Source of the DNA: Ruegeria sp. Ofav3-42
Lineage (GTDB): Bacteria; Pseudomonadota; Alphaproteobacteria; Rhodobacterales; Rhodobacteraceae
Length of the DNA: 64,000 bases
NCBI RefSeq assembly: GCF_022347725.1
Contig: NZ_JAKRGB010000004.1
Location: 186,001 to 250,000, forward strand
Direction: 5' to 3'
Positions 1 to 9,152 of this stretch are shown here, one piece after another; position 1 is the first letter of the stretch; each line of letters starts with the position of its first letter. Made by a program: the position numbers and the translations under genes. The notes under the pieces were generated by a model. The model did not search any database. It saw only the letters and a list, made by a program, of their open reading frames with translations, and had not been told where the DNA came from.

Positions 1-819
1 CAGAACCATCGAGCTGTTTCCACCCTGCAGCGCGTTTTCATAGGCGCTGAGCGAGCGGTAGAATTCAAAGAACTCCGGGTCCGCGCCATAGGCTTCGGCA
101 AAGATCGCATTGCGTTCGGCATCAGCCTCACCGCGAATGATCTCGGCCTCACGACGGGCATCCGACACCAGCTCAACCACGGTCCGGTCAGCCTGCGCGC
201 GCACACGTTGCGCGGCTTCGTTACCACGGGCGCGTTCGTCGGTGGCCTCACGTTCACGTTCGGCTTTCATCCGATCAAACGTCGCCTCAAGGTTGGCTTG
301 CGGCAGGTCCGTGGCCTTCAGACGCACGTCGATCACGTTCACGCCCAGCGCCTGCGCTTCGGCAATCGCGCTGTTCCGGATGCGCAGCATCAGCGCCGCA
401 CGGTCCGAGCTGAGGATGTCGCGGGACGAAACCGAACCCAGCACTTCACGGGTTTCGGCGCGCAGGATGCGGTCCAGACGGTCTTCGGCGACCGGGATAC
501 CACCGACACCAACGGCCTGACGGAACCGGTTCAGATCGGAAATCCGGTACCGCGCGAATGCGTCTACAACCAGACGACGGTCGTCCAGAGGTGTAACCTC
601 CAAGGGCTGAACGTCGATTGACAGGATGCGGTCATCGTAACGGACAACTTCCTGAATCAGCGGGATTTTGAACGCCAGACCGGGCTCTTCCTTAACGGCG
701 ACAACGCGACCGAATTGCAGGACCAGCGCACGTTCGCGTTCGTCCACGATAAAGATCGAGGACAGGCCAACAACACCCAGGATCACGATCAGAATGAGGA
801 TAATAGGTGACTTACGCAT
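1..819 (-). CDS. hflC: HflC, SPFH membrane protease modulator (3' end off window)
   Basis: HflC partners HflK in a large SPFH/band-7 ring in the inner membrane that restrains the FtsH protease. The visible 273 codons start with a short cytoplasmic tail and one membrane segment (about residues 6-23), then the periplasmic SPFH domain; the last residues seen (DPEFFEFYRSLSAYENAL) are the conserved C-terminal HflC motif, so only about 20 residues are missing. The ATG overlaps the hflK stop by one base (TGATG), so translation is probably coupled. The full-length family size is about 290 residues. Downstream genes lie outside the window. Confidence 0.95.
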   Translation of the reverse strand, partial: MRKSPIILILIVILGVVGLSSIFIVDERERALVLQFGRVVAVKEEPGLAFKIPLIQEVVRYDDRILSIDVQPLEVTPLDDRRLVVDAFARYRISDLNRFRQAVGVGGIPVAEDRLDRILRAETREVLGSVSSRDILSSDRAALMLRIRNSAIAEAQALGVNVIDVRLKATDLPQANLEATFDRMKAEREREATDERARGNEAAQRVRAQADRTVVELVSDARREAEIIRGEADAERNAIFAEAYGADPEFFEFYRSLSAYENALQGGNSSMVL

Positions 820-1961
820 CAGTTGTTCTCCTCGGCCTGATTGCGGCGCAATTCGTTCAGCGGCAAATAGGGTACGACGCCCTGCCCCGAACCGGTCGAG
901 TTCTCGTCCAGAATGATCTTGTCGACGTCACCCAGAACCTGCTCCATCCGCTCCAGATAGAGGCGTTTGCGGGTCACGTCCGGTGCTTTCGAATATTCTT
1001 CCAGAACCGCGCTGAAGCGGCTGGCCTCACCCTGAGCACCATTGATCTGCTGCGCACGATAGGCTTCGGCTTCTTCCAGAACCTGCGCAGCTTCACCGCG
1101 TGCTTCCGCAAGAACGCGGTTGGCATAGGCGTCGGCTACGTTCTGCAGGCGGTCACGTTCCTGCGCGGCGGCCTGAACGTCGCGGAATGCAGCAATCACG
1201 TCCTGCGGCGGGTCGGCCTTATCGAAGTTCACCCGGATGATGTTCACACCCGAGTCGTAGCTGTCCATTGTTGACTGAATCAGTTCCTGCAGACGGTCCG
1301 CGATAATACCACGATCCCGGTTCAGGATCGGCGCCAGTTCGCTTTGCGCAATAATCTCGCGCATCGCCGATTCCGACACAGCGCGGATCGTCTGACGCGG
1401 GTCGCGCAGGTTGAACAGGAACTTGGCAGGGTCGTTAATGTTCCAGACGACCTGATAGTCGATATCGACGACATTTTCGTCGCCAGTCAGCATCAGACCA
1501 TCGTCACTACCGCGCGCACCACCCATGTCCTCGGTCTGTTCGCGGGTTACCGGGATGACCTCGGCGGTCACGAAGGGCCATGGAGCGAAGTTCAGACCCG
1601 GATTGCCGACGGCCGAAAACTCACCAAGAAACAGTTCAACCGACTGTTCTTCGGGTTTGACGGTGTAAAAGCTGGCCGCACCCCAAAGAACTGCAGCAAC
1701 GACAAGGCCGATAACGACCGTGCCTTTGGTAAAGATGGGGCCACCGCCACCGGAACCCTGGCCGCCGCCACGGCCGGAACCACCGCGGCCGCCCATCAGG
1801 ACGCGCAGTTGCTCTTGACCCTTCTTCATCAGCTCATCAATCTCGGGGATCTGCGGGCTGTCGCCTTCGGGGGGCTTGCGCCCATCCCCGTTGTTACCCC
1901 GATTTCCTCCGCCTCCGGATGAGCCTCCGCCCCCCCAGGGGCCACCGCTGTTGCCCGCCAT
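819..1961 (-). CDS. hflK: HflK, SPFH membrane protease modulator
   Basis: HflK is the larger partner of HflC in the FtsH-regulating complex. The 380-residue protein has a Gly/Asn-rich N-terminus (1-78), one membrane segment at about 81-100, and an SPFH/band-7 domain with a long Ala/Glu/Arg coiled-coil region at about 260-320, all usual for HflK. ATG at 1961 is preceded by AAGGAAT at good spacing. It follows gor on the same strand with a 72-base gap and runs into hflC with a one-base overlap. Confidence 0.96.
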   Translation of the reverse strand: MAGNSGGPWGGGGSSGGGGNRGNNGDGRKPPEGDSPQIPEIDELMKKGQEQLRVLMGGRGGSGRGGGQGSGGGGPIFTKGTVVIGLVVAAVLWGAASFYTVKPEEQSVELFLGEFSAVGNPGLNFAPWPFVTAEVIPVTREQTEDMGGARGSDDGLMLTGDENVVDIDYQVVWNINDPAKFLFNLRDPRQTIRAVSESAMREIIAQSELAPILNRDRGIIADRLQELIQSTMDSYDSGVNIIRVNFDKADPPQDVIAAFRDVQAAAQERDRLQNVADAYANRVLAEARGEAAQVLEEAEAYRAQQINGAQGEASRFSAVLEEYSKAPDVTRKRLYLERMEQVLGDVDKIILDENSTGSGQGVVPYLPLNELRRNQAEENN

Positions 1962-2033
1962 ATGTATCTATTCCTTCGTGTTGGACCGTGTGATCACGGG
2001 TTCCCTTGTAACTTGTGTGCGCGCGGTTGCAAA

Positions 2034-3392
2034 TCAAGCAGTGCGCACAGGTTGCCGCATTGTCACCAGTTCTTCGGCCATTACCGGGTGAACGGCAACC
2101 GTGCGGTCGAAATCTTCCTTGGTTGCGCCCATTTTCACGGCAATACCGGCCAGCTGGATCATCTCGCCCGCGCCGGGTGCAACAATATGGCAGCCCAGCA
2201 CTTTGCGGGTCGCCTGGCTGACGATCAGCTTCATCAGCACGCGTTGCGTCCCACCAGCAAACGCCTTTTGCATCGGCTTGAACGACGTGGCGTACACCTC
2301 GATCGGTTCCTGCGCGGCGGCGTCTTCCTCGCTGAGACCCACCGTGCCGAATTCCGGCTGAGTAAAGATCGCGGTCGGGATCAATTCGTGATCTACCGGC
2401 GTCGGGTTGCCTTTGAATACGGTTTCGACAAAGGCCATGCCTTCGCGGATCGCAACGGGCGTCAGGTTCACGCGGTCGGTGACGTCGCCGATAGCATAGA
2501 TCGACGGTACGCCGGTCTGGCTGTATTCATCGACAACGATCTCACCTTTGCGGCCACGCTCAACGCCCAGCGCCTCAAGACCCAGATTGTCAGCATTGGG
2601 GGTGCGGCCAGTCGCATACATGACCACATCGAACTGGTCTTCTGTACCATCAGTGGCTTTGACGCGGATCTTGTCGCCTTCTTTGGTCATCTCAAGTACA
2701 TTGGTGCCCAGACGCACATCGATGCCATTCTGACGCATCTCTTCGCAGATCAGACCGCGTGCTTCCTCGTCAAAGCCGCGCAGGATTTGCGCGCCGCGAT
2801 AGAACTGAGTGGTCTTCACTCCCATTCCGTTCATGATCCCGGCAAACTCACTGGCGATATAGCCGCCACCGACGATCAGGATGCTTTCCGGCAGCTTCTC
2901 AAGGTGGAAGATTTCGTTGGAAGTGATTGCCAAGTCCGATCCCGGGAACTCGGGTACAACTGGGCGGCCACCCGTGGCCACCAGAATGTGCTTGGCTTTC
3001 ATACGCGTACCGTCGGCCAGTTCAACAGTATGTGCATCCACTACATGGGCACGCTGATCAAAGCTCTCGACGCCGTTGTTTTTCAGGATGTTTCGGTAAA
3101 TGCCTTCCAGCCGGTCCAGTTCGGCCACCAGTTTGCCGTGGAAGGTGTTCCAGTCCAAAGCACCAGACCGAATGTCCCATCCATAGGCCTGCGCATCACC
3201 GACCATGCCGGAAAACTCGCTGGCAAAGACCATCAGTTTCTTAGGCACACACCCCCGGATGACGCAGGTGCCGCCGTAGCGATCTTCTTCCGCCAGCGCT
3301 ACTTTAGCTCCATTTTCGCCAGCTGCGACACGCGCAGCGCGGACCCCGCCTGAACCTCCGCCGATGACGAACAGATCATAGTCAAAGCTCAT
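2034..3392 (-). CDS. gor: Glutathione-disulfide reductase
   Basis: Reduces glutathione disulfide with NADPH in the cytoplasm. The 452-residue flavoprotein shows an N-terminal FAD motif (VIGGGSGG, 9-16), the redox-active disulfide C43/C48 in GGTCVIRGCVPKK, a central pyridine-nucleotide fold (IVGGGYIASEFA), the second FAD contact (YAIGDVTD) and a C-terminal HPVMAEE segment carrying the catalytic His. I chose the ATG at 3392 (MSFDYDL), which follows an AGGAC ribosome site; an upstream ATG at 3410 is less well placed. It lies in the rpiA-to-hflC block. Confidence 0.95.
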   Translation of the reverse strand: MSFDYDLFVIGGGSGGVRAARVAAGENGAKVALAEEDRYGGTCVIRGCVPKKLMVFASEFSGMVGDAQAYGWDIRSGALDWNTFHGKLVAELDRLEGIYRNILKNNGVESFDQRAHVVDAHTVELADGTRMKAKHILVATGGRPVVPEFPGSDLAITSNEIFHLEKLPESILIVGGGYIASEFAGIMNGMGVKTTQFYRGAQILRGFDEEARGLICEEMRQNGIDVRLGTNVLEMTKEGDKIRVKATDGTEDQFDVVMYATGRTPNADNLGLEALGVERGRKGEIVVDEYSQTGVPSIYAIGDVTDRVNLTPVAIREGMAFVETVFKGNPTPVDHELIPTAIFTQPEFGTVGLSEEDAAAQEPIEVYATSFKPMQKAFAGGTQRVLMKLIVSQATRKVLGCHIVAPGAGEMIQLAGIAVKMGATKEDFDRTVAVHPVMAEELVTMRQPVRTA

Positions 3393-3486
3393 TTGTCCTG
3401 CCTCTTCCAAACTTCAGCAATCGCCACACCGGCGTTGCAAGGGGTGTACTCTATCTCGCGCTGCTGTCCAGAGTGATCACAAACCG

Positions 3487-3879
3487 CTAGCCACGTGTGA
3501 TTTCCCGAACTTCCACCGGAAAGTCCTGCAGCTCTGCAAGCATCCGTTCAGATATAGTACCGTCAAGCAGATTCAACTGTAGCCGGATCGTCTTGGGCCG
3601 ACCATCTTCAGAGCGGTAATGAACCAGGCAGAAATTGCGCAATGGGCCTATGTCAATTGCGTCAAAACGGGACCAGGGAATGTTGCGAAAGACTGTATTC
3701 CAGGCGCGAAATCTAAGCGCACCAGCAGTCAGGATAATCAGGCGTGGATCCCGCATCACGTTCAACAAACGAGCAAAGGAAATCCCCAGAAACACCGTGA
3801 CCAACATGAGGGCTGCCAGTTGCCAGGGGGTATGCAGCATGTCACCGGACAACGTTTGTGTCATGATGAGCCACATCAC
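3487..3879 (-). CDS. Small membrane protein of unknown function after rpiA
   Basis: 130 residues from ATG 3879. The protein has a hydrophobic segment at about 21-38 and then a soluble part rich in beta-type residues (RLIILTAGALRFR, FDAIDIG), reminiscent of bacterial PH-like stress or sorting domains, but I do not recognise the family. The frame stays open upstream to the rpiA stop codon and encodes another hydrophobic stretch (TGFWLFLVMWLIM), which would give a two-helix protein. That extension has only a GTG one codon before the ATG and otherwise no canonical start, so the true start is uncertain. Confidence 0.7.
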   Translation of the reverse strand: MMWLIMTQTLSGDMLHTPWQLAALMLVTVFLGISFARLLNVMRDPRLIILTAGALRFRAWNTVFRNIPWSRFDAIDIGPLRNFCLVHYRSEDGRPKTIRLQLNLLDGTISERMLAELQDFPVEVREITRG

Positions 3880-3957
3880 CAGAAATAACCAGAACCCAGT
3901 AGGCGCACGCCAAATAGCTGTCGAGCGCGATATTGAGAATATCTGTTGGTTTCCCGC

Positions 3958-4743
3958 TCAATCCGCCAGATCCGAGAACAGGTTCTCGCCGCCCTCGACC
4001 AGTTGGTCCAACTCAATCGTGCCCTCGTTGATATCGCGCAGCTCGACCCGGCCATCGCCGTGACCGATCACAACTTTGTCACAGATGTCGATAAACAACC
4101 CGTTCTCGACGACACCCGGTACCTGGTTCAGCACCAGCGCCAGTTGCCGGGGGTTTCCGATGCGCTGAAGGTGAAGGTCCAGAATGTGGTTGCCCTCATC
4201 AGTGACAAACGGTGCCTCGCCGTTCATGCGCAGCGCGCCGGAGGTGCCCAGCACATCCATCGTATCCAGCGCCTCTTCGATCAGGGTCCGCGTGGTTTGC
4301 CATCCGAACGGGATCACCTCGACCGGCAAAGGGAAAGCACCCAGCGTTTCGACCTCTTTGCCCGCATCTGCAATCACCACCATCTGGTCACTGGCCGTTG
4401 CGACGATCTTTTCCTGCAGATGCGCGCCTCCGCCGCCTTTGATCAGGTTCAGCTCGCCGTCGAATTCATCTGCACCGTCGATAGTCAGGTCCAGCCACCC
4501 GGCCTGATCCAGAGAGACGACCTCGATCCCAAGTTCACGGGCCAGTTGCGCGGTACGGGTTGAGGTTGGGACGCCTTTGACCCGCAATCCTTCTTCCTGC
4601 ACTCGTTCACCCAATCGCCGAACCATCCAGGCGGCCGTCGATCCGGTTCCCAGCCCGACACGCATCCCGTCCTGAACCATTTCGGCGGCCCGGCGCGCGG
4701 CAACATATTTGGCCTTGTCGATGGGTGACAGATCTCCGGTCAT
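3958..4743 (-). CDS. rpiA: Ribose-5-phosphate isomerase A
   Basis: Interconverts ribose 5-phosphate and ribulose 5-phosphate in the pentose phosphate pathway. The 261-residue protein has the RpiA motifs GLGTGSTAAW near the N-terminus, DGADEFD with its catalytic acids, and KGGGGAHLQEK. ATG 4743 is preceded by AGGGGAA; the frame is open upstream to 4794 but without RpiA similarity. It heads the minus-strand block that runs to hflC and is divergent from the glutathione S-transferase gene. Confidence 0.96.
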   Translation of the reverse strand: MTGDLSPIDKAKYVAARRAAEMVQDGMRVGLGTGSTAAWMVRRLGERVQEEGLRVKGVPTSTRTAQLARELGIEVVSLDQAGWLDLTIDGADEFDGELNLIKGGGGAHLQEKIVATASDQMVVIADAGKEVETLGAFPLPVEVIPFGWQTTRTLIEEALDTMDVLGTSGALRMNGEAPFVTDEGNHILDLHLQRIGNPRQLALVLNQVPGVVENGLFIDICDKVVIGHGDGRVELRDINEGTIELDQLVEGGENLFSDLAD

Positions 4744-4911
4744 GGCAGTATTCCCCTGTAGTACTGAGGGACTTATACGAAATGCCCCGCGCAACTGCGA
4801 GCGCCAATTCGCTCACCACCCTGAGCTAAGATGACGCAAAAATACGCGTTTCCGATTGGAAACGTCGCAATCGAAGCGTTCGGCACCCAAGCTGGTGTAT
4901 ACATACGCATC

Positions 4912-5613
4912 ATGAACGCGCCCTATAGACTGCACTATGCCCCCGACAACGCCTCTCTGGTGATCAGATTGGTGTTGGAAGAGATGGGTCTGTCGTTTGA
5001 AACGACGCTGGTGGACCGTCGGCAAAGCGCTCAGGACGGCCCGGCGTACAGGGCCTTGAACCCGAACGGCCTGATCCCGGTTCTCGAAACACCACAGGGC
5101 CCGATCTTTGAAACGGCGGCGATCCTGTTATGGCTGGCCGATACGCACGGCCAAATGGCGCCTGCCCCGGACAGCCCGGATCGGGCGGCGTTTCTAAAGT
5201 GGCTCTTTTTTGCATCGAACACATTGCACGCCGATCTGCGTGTTCTGTTCTACGCCGAAAAGTACATCGACACGGCGCAAGCCGACACGCTACGACACGG
5301 TATCCGACCCCGGCTGCGCCAGCATCTTCGGGTTCTGAATGACGTCGCTCGTTCCGCGCCTGATTGGTTGCACGCCGACCAGCCCTCAGTGCTGACCTAC
5401 TACCTTGCATGCCAGATGCGTTGGATGGCCCTGTATCCGGCCCGCGCAGATCGCAGTTGGTACCAATTGGCGGATACGCCTTATTTGCAAACCGTTCTGA
5501 TGAACCTAGAAAGCCGCCCCGCAACCCGGGCTGCCATCTCGGCAGAGGGGTTGGGGATTACCCCCTTCACCAGTCCAGCTTATGCTAAACCTCCAGAAGG
5601 CTCTGCTACCTGA
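4912..5613 (+). CDS. Glutathione S-transferase family protein
   Basis: 233 residues. The thioredoxin-like N-terminal domain (about 1-80) begins RLHYAPDNASLVIRLVLEE and includes the cis-Pro region LIPVLETP and the glutathione-contacting ETAAILLWLAD; the rest is the helical GST domain. The substrate is unknown. I chose the ATG at 4912 because the fold begins there, although the frame is open from 4831 and no strong ribosome site is visible. It ends one base before the sdaA start, so the two are probably one transcript. Confidence 0.9.
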   Translation: MNAPYRLHYAPDNASLVIRLVLEEMGLSFETTLVDRRQSAQDGPAYRALNPNGLIPVLETPQGPIFETAAILLWLADTHGQMAPAPDSPDRAAFLKWLFFASNTLHADLRVLFYAEKYIDTAQADTLRHGIRPRLRQHLRVLNDVARSAPDWLHADQPSVLTYYLACQMRWMALYPARADRSWYQLADTPYLQTVLMNLESRPATRAAISAEGLGITPFTSPAYAKPPEGSAT

Positions 5614-5614
5614 T

Positions 5615-6988
5615 ATGTTTCTGTCTGTCTTCGATATGTTCAAAGTGGGCATCGGCCCGTCCTCGTCACACACCATGGGGCCGATGGTTGCCGCCGCTCG
5701 GTTTCTGGACCTGATGCGCGAGTCGCCGTTTGAGTTTGCGGGGCTGAAGGGTTCGCTGCACGGGTCGCTGGCCTTTACCGGTGTCGGCCATGCCACCGAT
5801 CGCGCAACGATCCTTGGTTTGGCAGGCTTTGTCCCGGACACGTACGACAACGACAAGGCCGAAGCCGCACTGGCTGCTATCGCCGAAACGCATTCGGTCA
5901 CGCCCGAGGGTTTGCCGTCGCTGCAATTCGACCCAAAGTCAGATCTGATCTTCGACTATGACCACAACCTGCCAGGTCACGCGAACGGCATGATCCTGAT
6001 GGCCACCGACGCGCAGGGCGATGTGATCCTGCGGCAGGTTTACTATTCGGTCGGCGGTGGGTTCGTCCTGACCGAAGAAGAACTGGCCGAAGGCAAAGCC
6101 ACCAATGATGGCCCTCCGGTCCCCTTCCCGTTCCATTCAGCCGCCGAAATGCTGGAGATGGCCAAGGCTAGCGGCAAAAGCATTGCCCAGATGAAGCGCG
6201 AGAACGAGATTGCGCGTGGCTGTGCTGACAGTTTTGCCAAGGGCACTGCCCGCCTTTGGGAGGTGATGAACAACTGCATAGAACGCGGGCTGCATACGGA
6301 TGGTATCCTGCCCGGCGGTCTGAACGTACGTCGCCGCGCCAAAGGCATTCACGATGCTCTGCTGGCCGAACGAGGGATGAACCTGAACGCGCCGCACACC
6401 ATAAATGACTGGATGAGCGTTTATGCGATGGCGGTAAACGAGGAAAACGCGGCTGGCGGACAGGTCGTCACTGCTCCGACCAACGGAGCGGCGGGGACAA
6501 TGCCTGCCGTACTGCGCTACTACCTCGATCACGTGCCGGGCGCCTCGGAAAGCCATATCGAGGACTTTTTGCTGACTGCAGCCGCTATCGGTGGTTTGGT
6601 CAAATACAACGCCTCAATCTCGGGCGCTGAGGCGGGTTGTCAGGCCGAGGTCGGTAGTGCCTCGGCCATGGCTGCCGCCGGTCTGTGTGCCGTAATGGGT
6701 GGCACGCCCGAACAGGTGGAAAACGCCGCAGAGATCGCGCTTGAACATCATCTGGGCATGACTTGTGACCCGGTTGCCGGGCTGGTGCAGGTACCCTGCA
6801 TCGAACGAAACGGTCTGGCCGCAATCAAGGCAGTTTCGGCAGCATCACTGGCGCTTCGCGGTGACGGGCAGCACTTCGTACCGCTGGATGCAGTAATCGA
6901 GACGATGCGCCAGACTGGGCATGATATGCACGAGAAATACAAGGAAACATCTCTGGGCGGACTGGCGGTGAACGTGCCAAACTGCTGA
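5615..6988 (+). CDS. sdaA: L-serine ammonia-lyase (iron-sulfur type)
   Basis: Converts L-serine to pyruvate and ammonia. The 457-residue single-chain protein starts with the beta domain ([19 protein letters not shown], with the S-S-S-H-T-M-G-P motif at 16-23) and continues into the alpha domain, which carries the [4Fe-4S] cysteines ([33 protein letters not shown]). The start follows the GST stop by one base; AGAAGG at 5595 could serve as ribosome site. Length and motifs match the one-chain enzyme. Confidence 0.96.
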   Translation: MFLSVFDMFKVGIGPSSSHTMGPMVAAARFLDLMRESPFEFAGLKGSLHGSLAFTGVGHATDRATILGLAGFVPDTYDNDKAEAALAAIAETHSVTPEGLPSLQFDPKSDLIFDYDHNLPGHANGMILMATDAQGDVILRQVYYSVGGGFVLTEEELAEGKATNDGPPVPFPFHSAAEMLEMAKASGKSIAQMKRENEIARGCADSFAKGTARLWEVMNNCIERGLHTDGILPGGLNVRRRAKGIHDALLAERGMNLNAPHTINDWMSVYAMAVNEENAAGGQVVTAPTNGAAGTMPAVLRYYLDHVPGASESHIEDFLLTAAAIGGLVKYNASISGAEAGCQAEVGSASAMAAAGLCAVMGGTPEQVENAAEIALEHHLGMTCDPVAGLVQVPCIERNGLAAIKAVSAASLALRGDGQHFVPLDAVIETMRQTGHDMHEKYKETSLGGLAVNVPNC

Positions 6989-7012
6989 CAAAGACAGCAA
7001 CGGAGGACAACG

Positions 7013-7423
7013 ATGCAAGGACATTGCCTGTGCGGCACCATCCGGTACGAAGTTGATCCTCCGGTCCTGTCCTGCGTGAGCTGCCATTGCGATAGCTGCC
7101 GCAGGCAATGCGCTGCGCCGATGACGACCTATTTCGGTGTGCGGGACGGGCAATGGCGCTGGACGGGAGAACCGCCAAAGACCTTTAACTCCTCCCCCGG
7201 AGTCGAGCGTAGCTTTTGCCCCAATTGCGGCACACCGATCTCGTTCCGCTCGCAATCCATGTCGGACGTGCTGCACCTGTATGTCGCGACGCTGGAGGAC
7301 CCCAACCAACTGCAGCCCACGCTGCATGTTGCCCATGAGGAAAGGCTGACGTGGCTGAAACTGGACGACGGTCTGCCCGTGTGCATCGGTCCGGACTACA
7401 CCAAGGTTCAGCCCCTGCCCTAA
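7013..7423 (+). CDS. GFA/CENP-V family zinc protein
   Basis: 136 residues of the GFA (glutathione-dependent formaldehyde-activating enzyme-like) fold, which binds two zinc ions. Visible ligands are C5/C7 (HCLCG), C21, C24, C26 and C29 (CVSCHCDSC) and C69/C72 (FCPNCG). Family members are often misnamed; a true S-hydroxymethylglutathione synthase role cannot be claimed here. The start has AGGA upstream. It follows sdaA by 24 bases on the same strand. Confidence 0.9.
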   Translation: MQGHCLCGTIRYEVDPPVLSCVSCHCDSCRRQCAAPMTTYFGVRDGQWRWTGEPPKTFNSSPGVERSFCPNCGTPISFRSQSMSDVLHLYVATLEDPNQLQPTLHVAHEERLTWLKLDDGLPVCIGPDYTKVQPLP

Positions 7424-7463
7424 GCGCTTTCAACCGACCGACAAAACCCGTAGCGTCGCGGGT

Positions 7464-8378
7464 ATGACACAGGACCGTCCCGTATTCGGCATCTTCTTGA
7501 TGCTCTGCTTTTGCGTGCTCGCACCATTGGGCGATTCTATTGCCAAGCTGTTGGGCGAGACGACTCCGGTCGGCATTCTGGTCTTCATTCGTTTTGCTGT
7601 TCAGGCACTGATCCTGATTCCGCTGGTGGCCCTGACCGGGCGGCCCTGGCGCATGAACAGGCGCATCCTGCGGTTGGCGATCATCCGAACAGTGTTGCAC
7701 ATCCTCGGCATCGCGGCGATGTTCAGCGCGCTTCTGTACCTGCCGCTGGCAGATGCGGTTGCCATCGCCTTTGTGATGCCCTTCATCATGCTTTTGTTGG
7801 GCAAGTATGTGCTGGGCGAAGAAGTCGGCATGCGCCGCCTGATCGCCTGCATTGTCGGCTTTGTGGGGACTCTGCTGGTCATTCAGCCCAGCTTTGTTCA
7901 GGTCGGTGCGGCAGCCCTTTTACCTCTGGTCGTGGCCGTGGTCTTCTCTCTGTTCATGCTGGTGACGCGGCAGATCGCTAAGGAGACCGACCCAATTGCA
8001 CTGCAAGCCGTGTCCGGGGTAATCGCGACGGTCCTGCTATTGCCGGTTCTGATACTGGGAACGCTTGGCGGCGTTTGGCAGCTATCCCTCGTAGTACCCG
8101 CGAGCGACAGCCACCTCCTGCTCATCGGGATAGGCGTGCTGGGCACCGTCGCGCATCTGTTCATGACCTGGTCATTGCGGTATGCGCCGTCAGCCACTCT
8201 GGCCCCCATGCAGTACCTGGAAATCCCTGTTGCAACGTTTTTTGGCTGGCTGATCTTTCACGACCTGCCGAATGGCATGGCAGCAACTGGCATCGGTATC
8301 ACCGTCGCTGCGGGTCTGTATGTCATTCTTCGCGAGCGGGCCAGTGCCCGGTCTGCCCCGACAGAAACGCCTGCGTAA
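7464..8378 (+). CDS. EamA/DMT-family membrane transporter
   Basis: 304 residues, about ten membrane helices arranged as two EamA repeats (about 8-140 and 155-290), the pattern of drug/metabolite exporters in the inner membrane. Motifs include PLGDSIAKLLG at the start, FSALLYLPLADAVAI in the first repeat and the matching SLRYAPSATLAPMQYLEIP in the second. The substrate cannot be predicted. Its last 56 bases overlap the 3' end of the convergent thiN gene. Confidence 0.9.
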   Translation: MTQDRPVFGIFLMLCFCVLAPLGDSIAKLLGETTPVGILVFIRFAVQALILIPLVALTGRPWRMNRRILRLAIIRTVLHILGIAAMFSALLYLPLADAVAIAFVMPFIMLLLGKYVLGEEVGMRRLIACIVGFVGTLLVIQPSFVQVGAAALLPLVVAVVFSLFMLVTRQIAKETDPIALQAVSGVIATVLLLPVLILGTLGGVWQLSLVVPASDSHLLLIGIGVLGTVAHLFMTWSLRYAPSATLAPMQYLEIPVATFFGWLIFHDLPNGMAATGIGITVAAGLYVILRERASARSAPTETPA

Positions 8379-9030
8379 CCTGATCCAAAGCGTATCGTGG
8401 CACCATGACCAACATCCCCGGCGCGTCCGCAGTTAACTCGACCTCGGCCAATGCCCGGTTGGACGTGCCGATCTGCCCACCAGGTTCCATCACAAGATCG
8501 TCGATCGGCCATTCCAGCCCCCGGCTCGATCCGGATACTCGTCGAAACGGAAACAATGAAACCGCGTCCCCCGGCGTTATGCTGAGGGCAATCCGCGGTG
8601 GAGCGTGGAAAACCACCTCACGCTCGCCCAAAAGGACGCAGGGCCGATCCTGCCGTTCAACCAGTGTGTTAAGCACCGCGAGTTGATGATCCAGCCGCCC
8701 CCCAAGAAAACCAACGCCCAGTACAAGAGGCGCGTCGATGCTGCGCAGAGCCTTGTTGAAATCCGTGCTGTCTTGTTCACGTATCGGAAACAGACGGTCC
8801 GGCGGAATCTGGTCTTTGTGCCGGCTTTGCAGCGAATCGAAATCACCGATCACGGCATCCGGTATACGGCCTGATTCCACCAGCGGGGCTGCCCCCCCAT
8901 CAGCGGCAACAACTGTTTCGGCGCGAATCATCACCAGATTCAGGTCATCGGGGCCGATTTGTCCGCCGCCAACCAACGCAATTGGCGCGTTTGACCGCAC
9001 AATTGGTTGTTTTTTTCTAAGATTGATCAT
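8323..9030 (-). CDS. thiN: Thiamine pyrophosphokinase
   Basis: Makes thiamine diphosphate from thiamine and ATP. The 235-residue protein has the family hallmarks VGGGQIGPDDL, ADGGA, GDFDSL (metal/substrate Asp residues) and the STDFNKAL motif, followed by the beta-rich C-terminal thiamine-binding part. ATG 9030 (MINLRKK) is preceded by GGAAAA at close spacing; a longer form from 9060 is possible. It is divergent from the acidic protein gene at 9153. Confidence 0.93.
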   Translation of the reverse strand: MINLRKKQPIVRSNAPIALVGGGQIGPDDLNLVMIRAETVVAADGGAAPLVESGRIPDAVIGDFDSLQSRHKDQIPPDRLFPIREQDSTDFNKALRSIDAPLVLGVGFLGGRLDHQLAVLNTLVERQDRPCVLLGEREVVFHAPPRIALSITPGDAVSLFPFRRVSGSSRGLEWPIDDLVMEPGGQIGTSNRALAEVELTADAPGMLVMVPRYALDQVTQAFLSGQTGHWPAREE

Positions 9031-9152
9031 TTTTTCCGGATTTGGACACATTGAGACCACAAAATGATAGGTTCATGCAGAGAGTTCCGAGCCAATGGGT
9101 GTGCCTGCACAAGGCTGGTTGGCTCTCGTAGTTTGTAGAGGACGTGCGTCTG

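Noticed and set aside
1962..3353. A 463-codon plus-strand frame opposite gor
   Set aside because: Antisense shadow of an unmistakable glutathione reductase gene.
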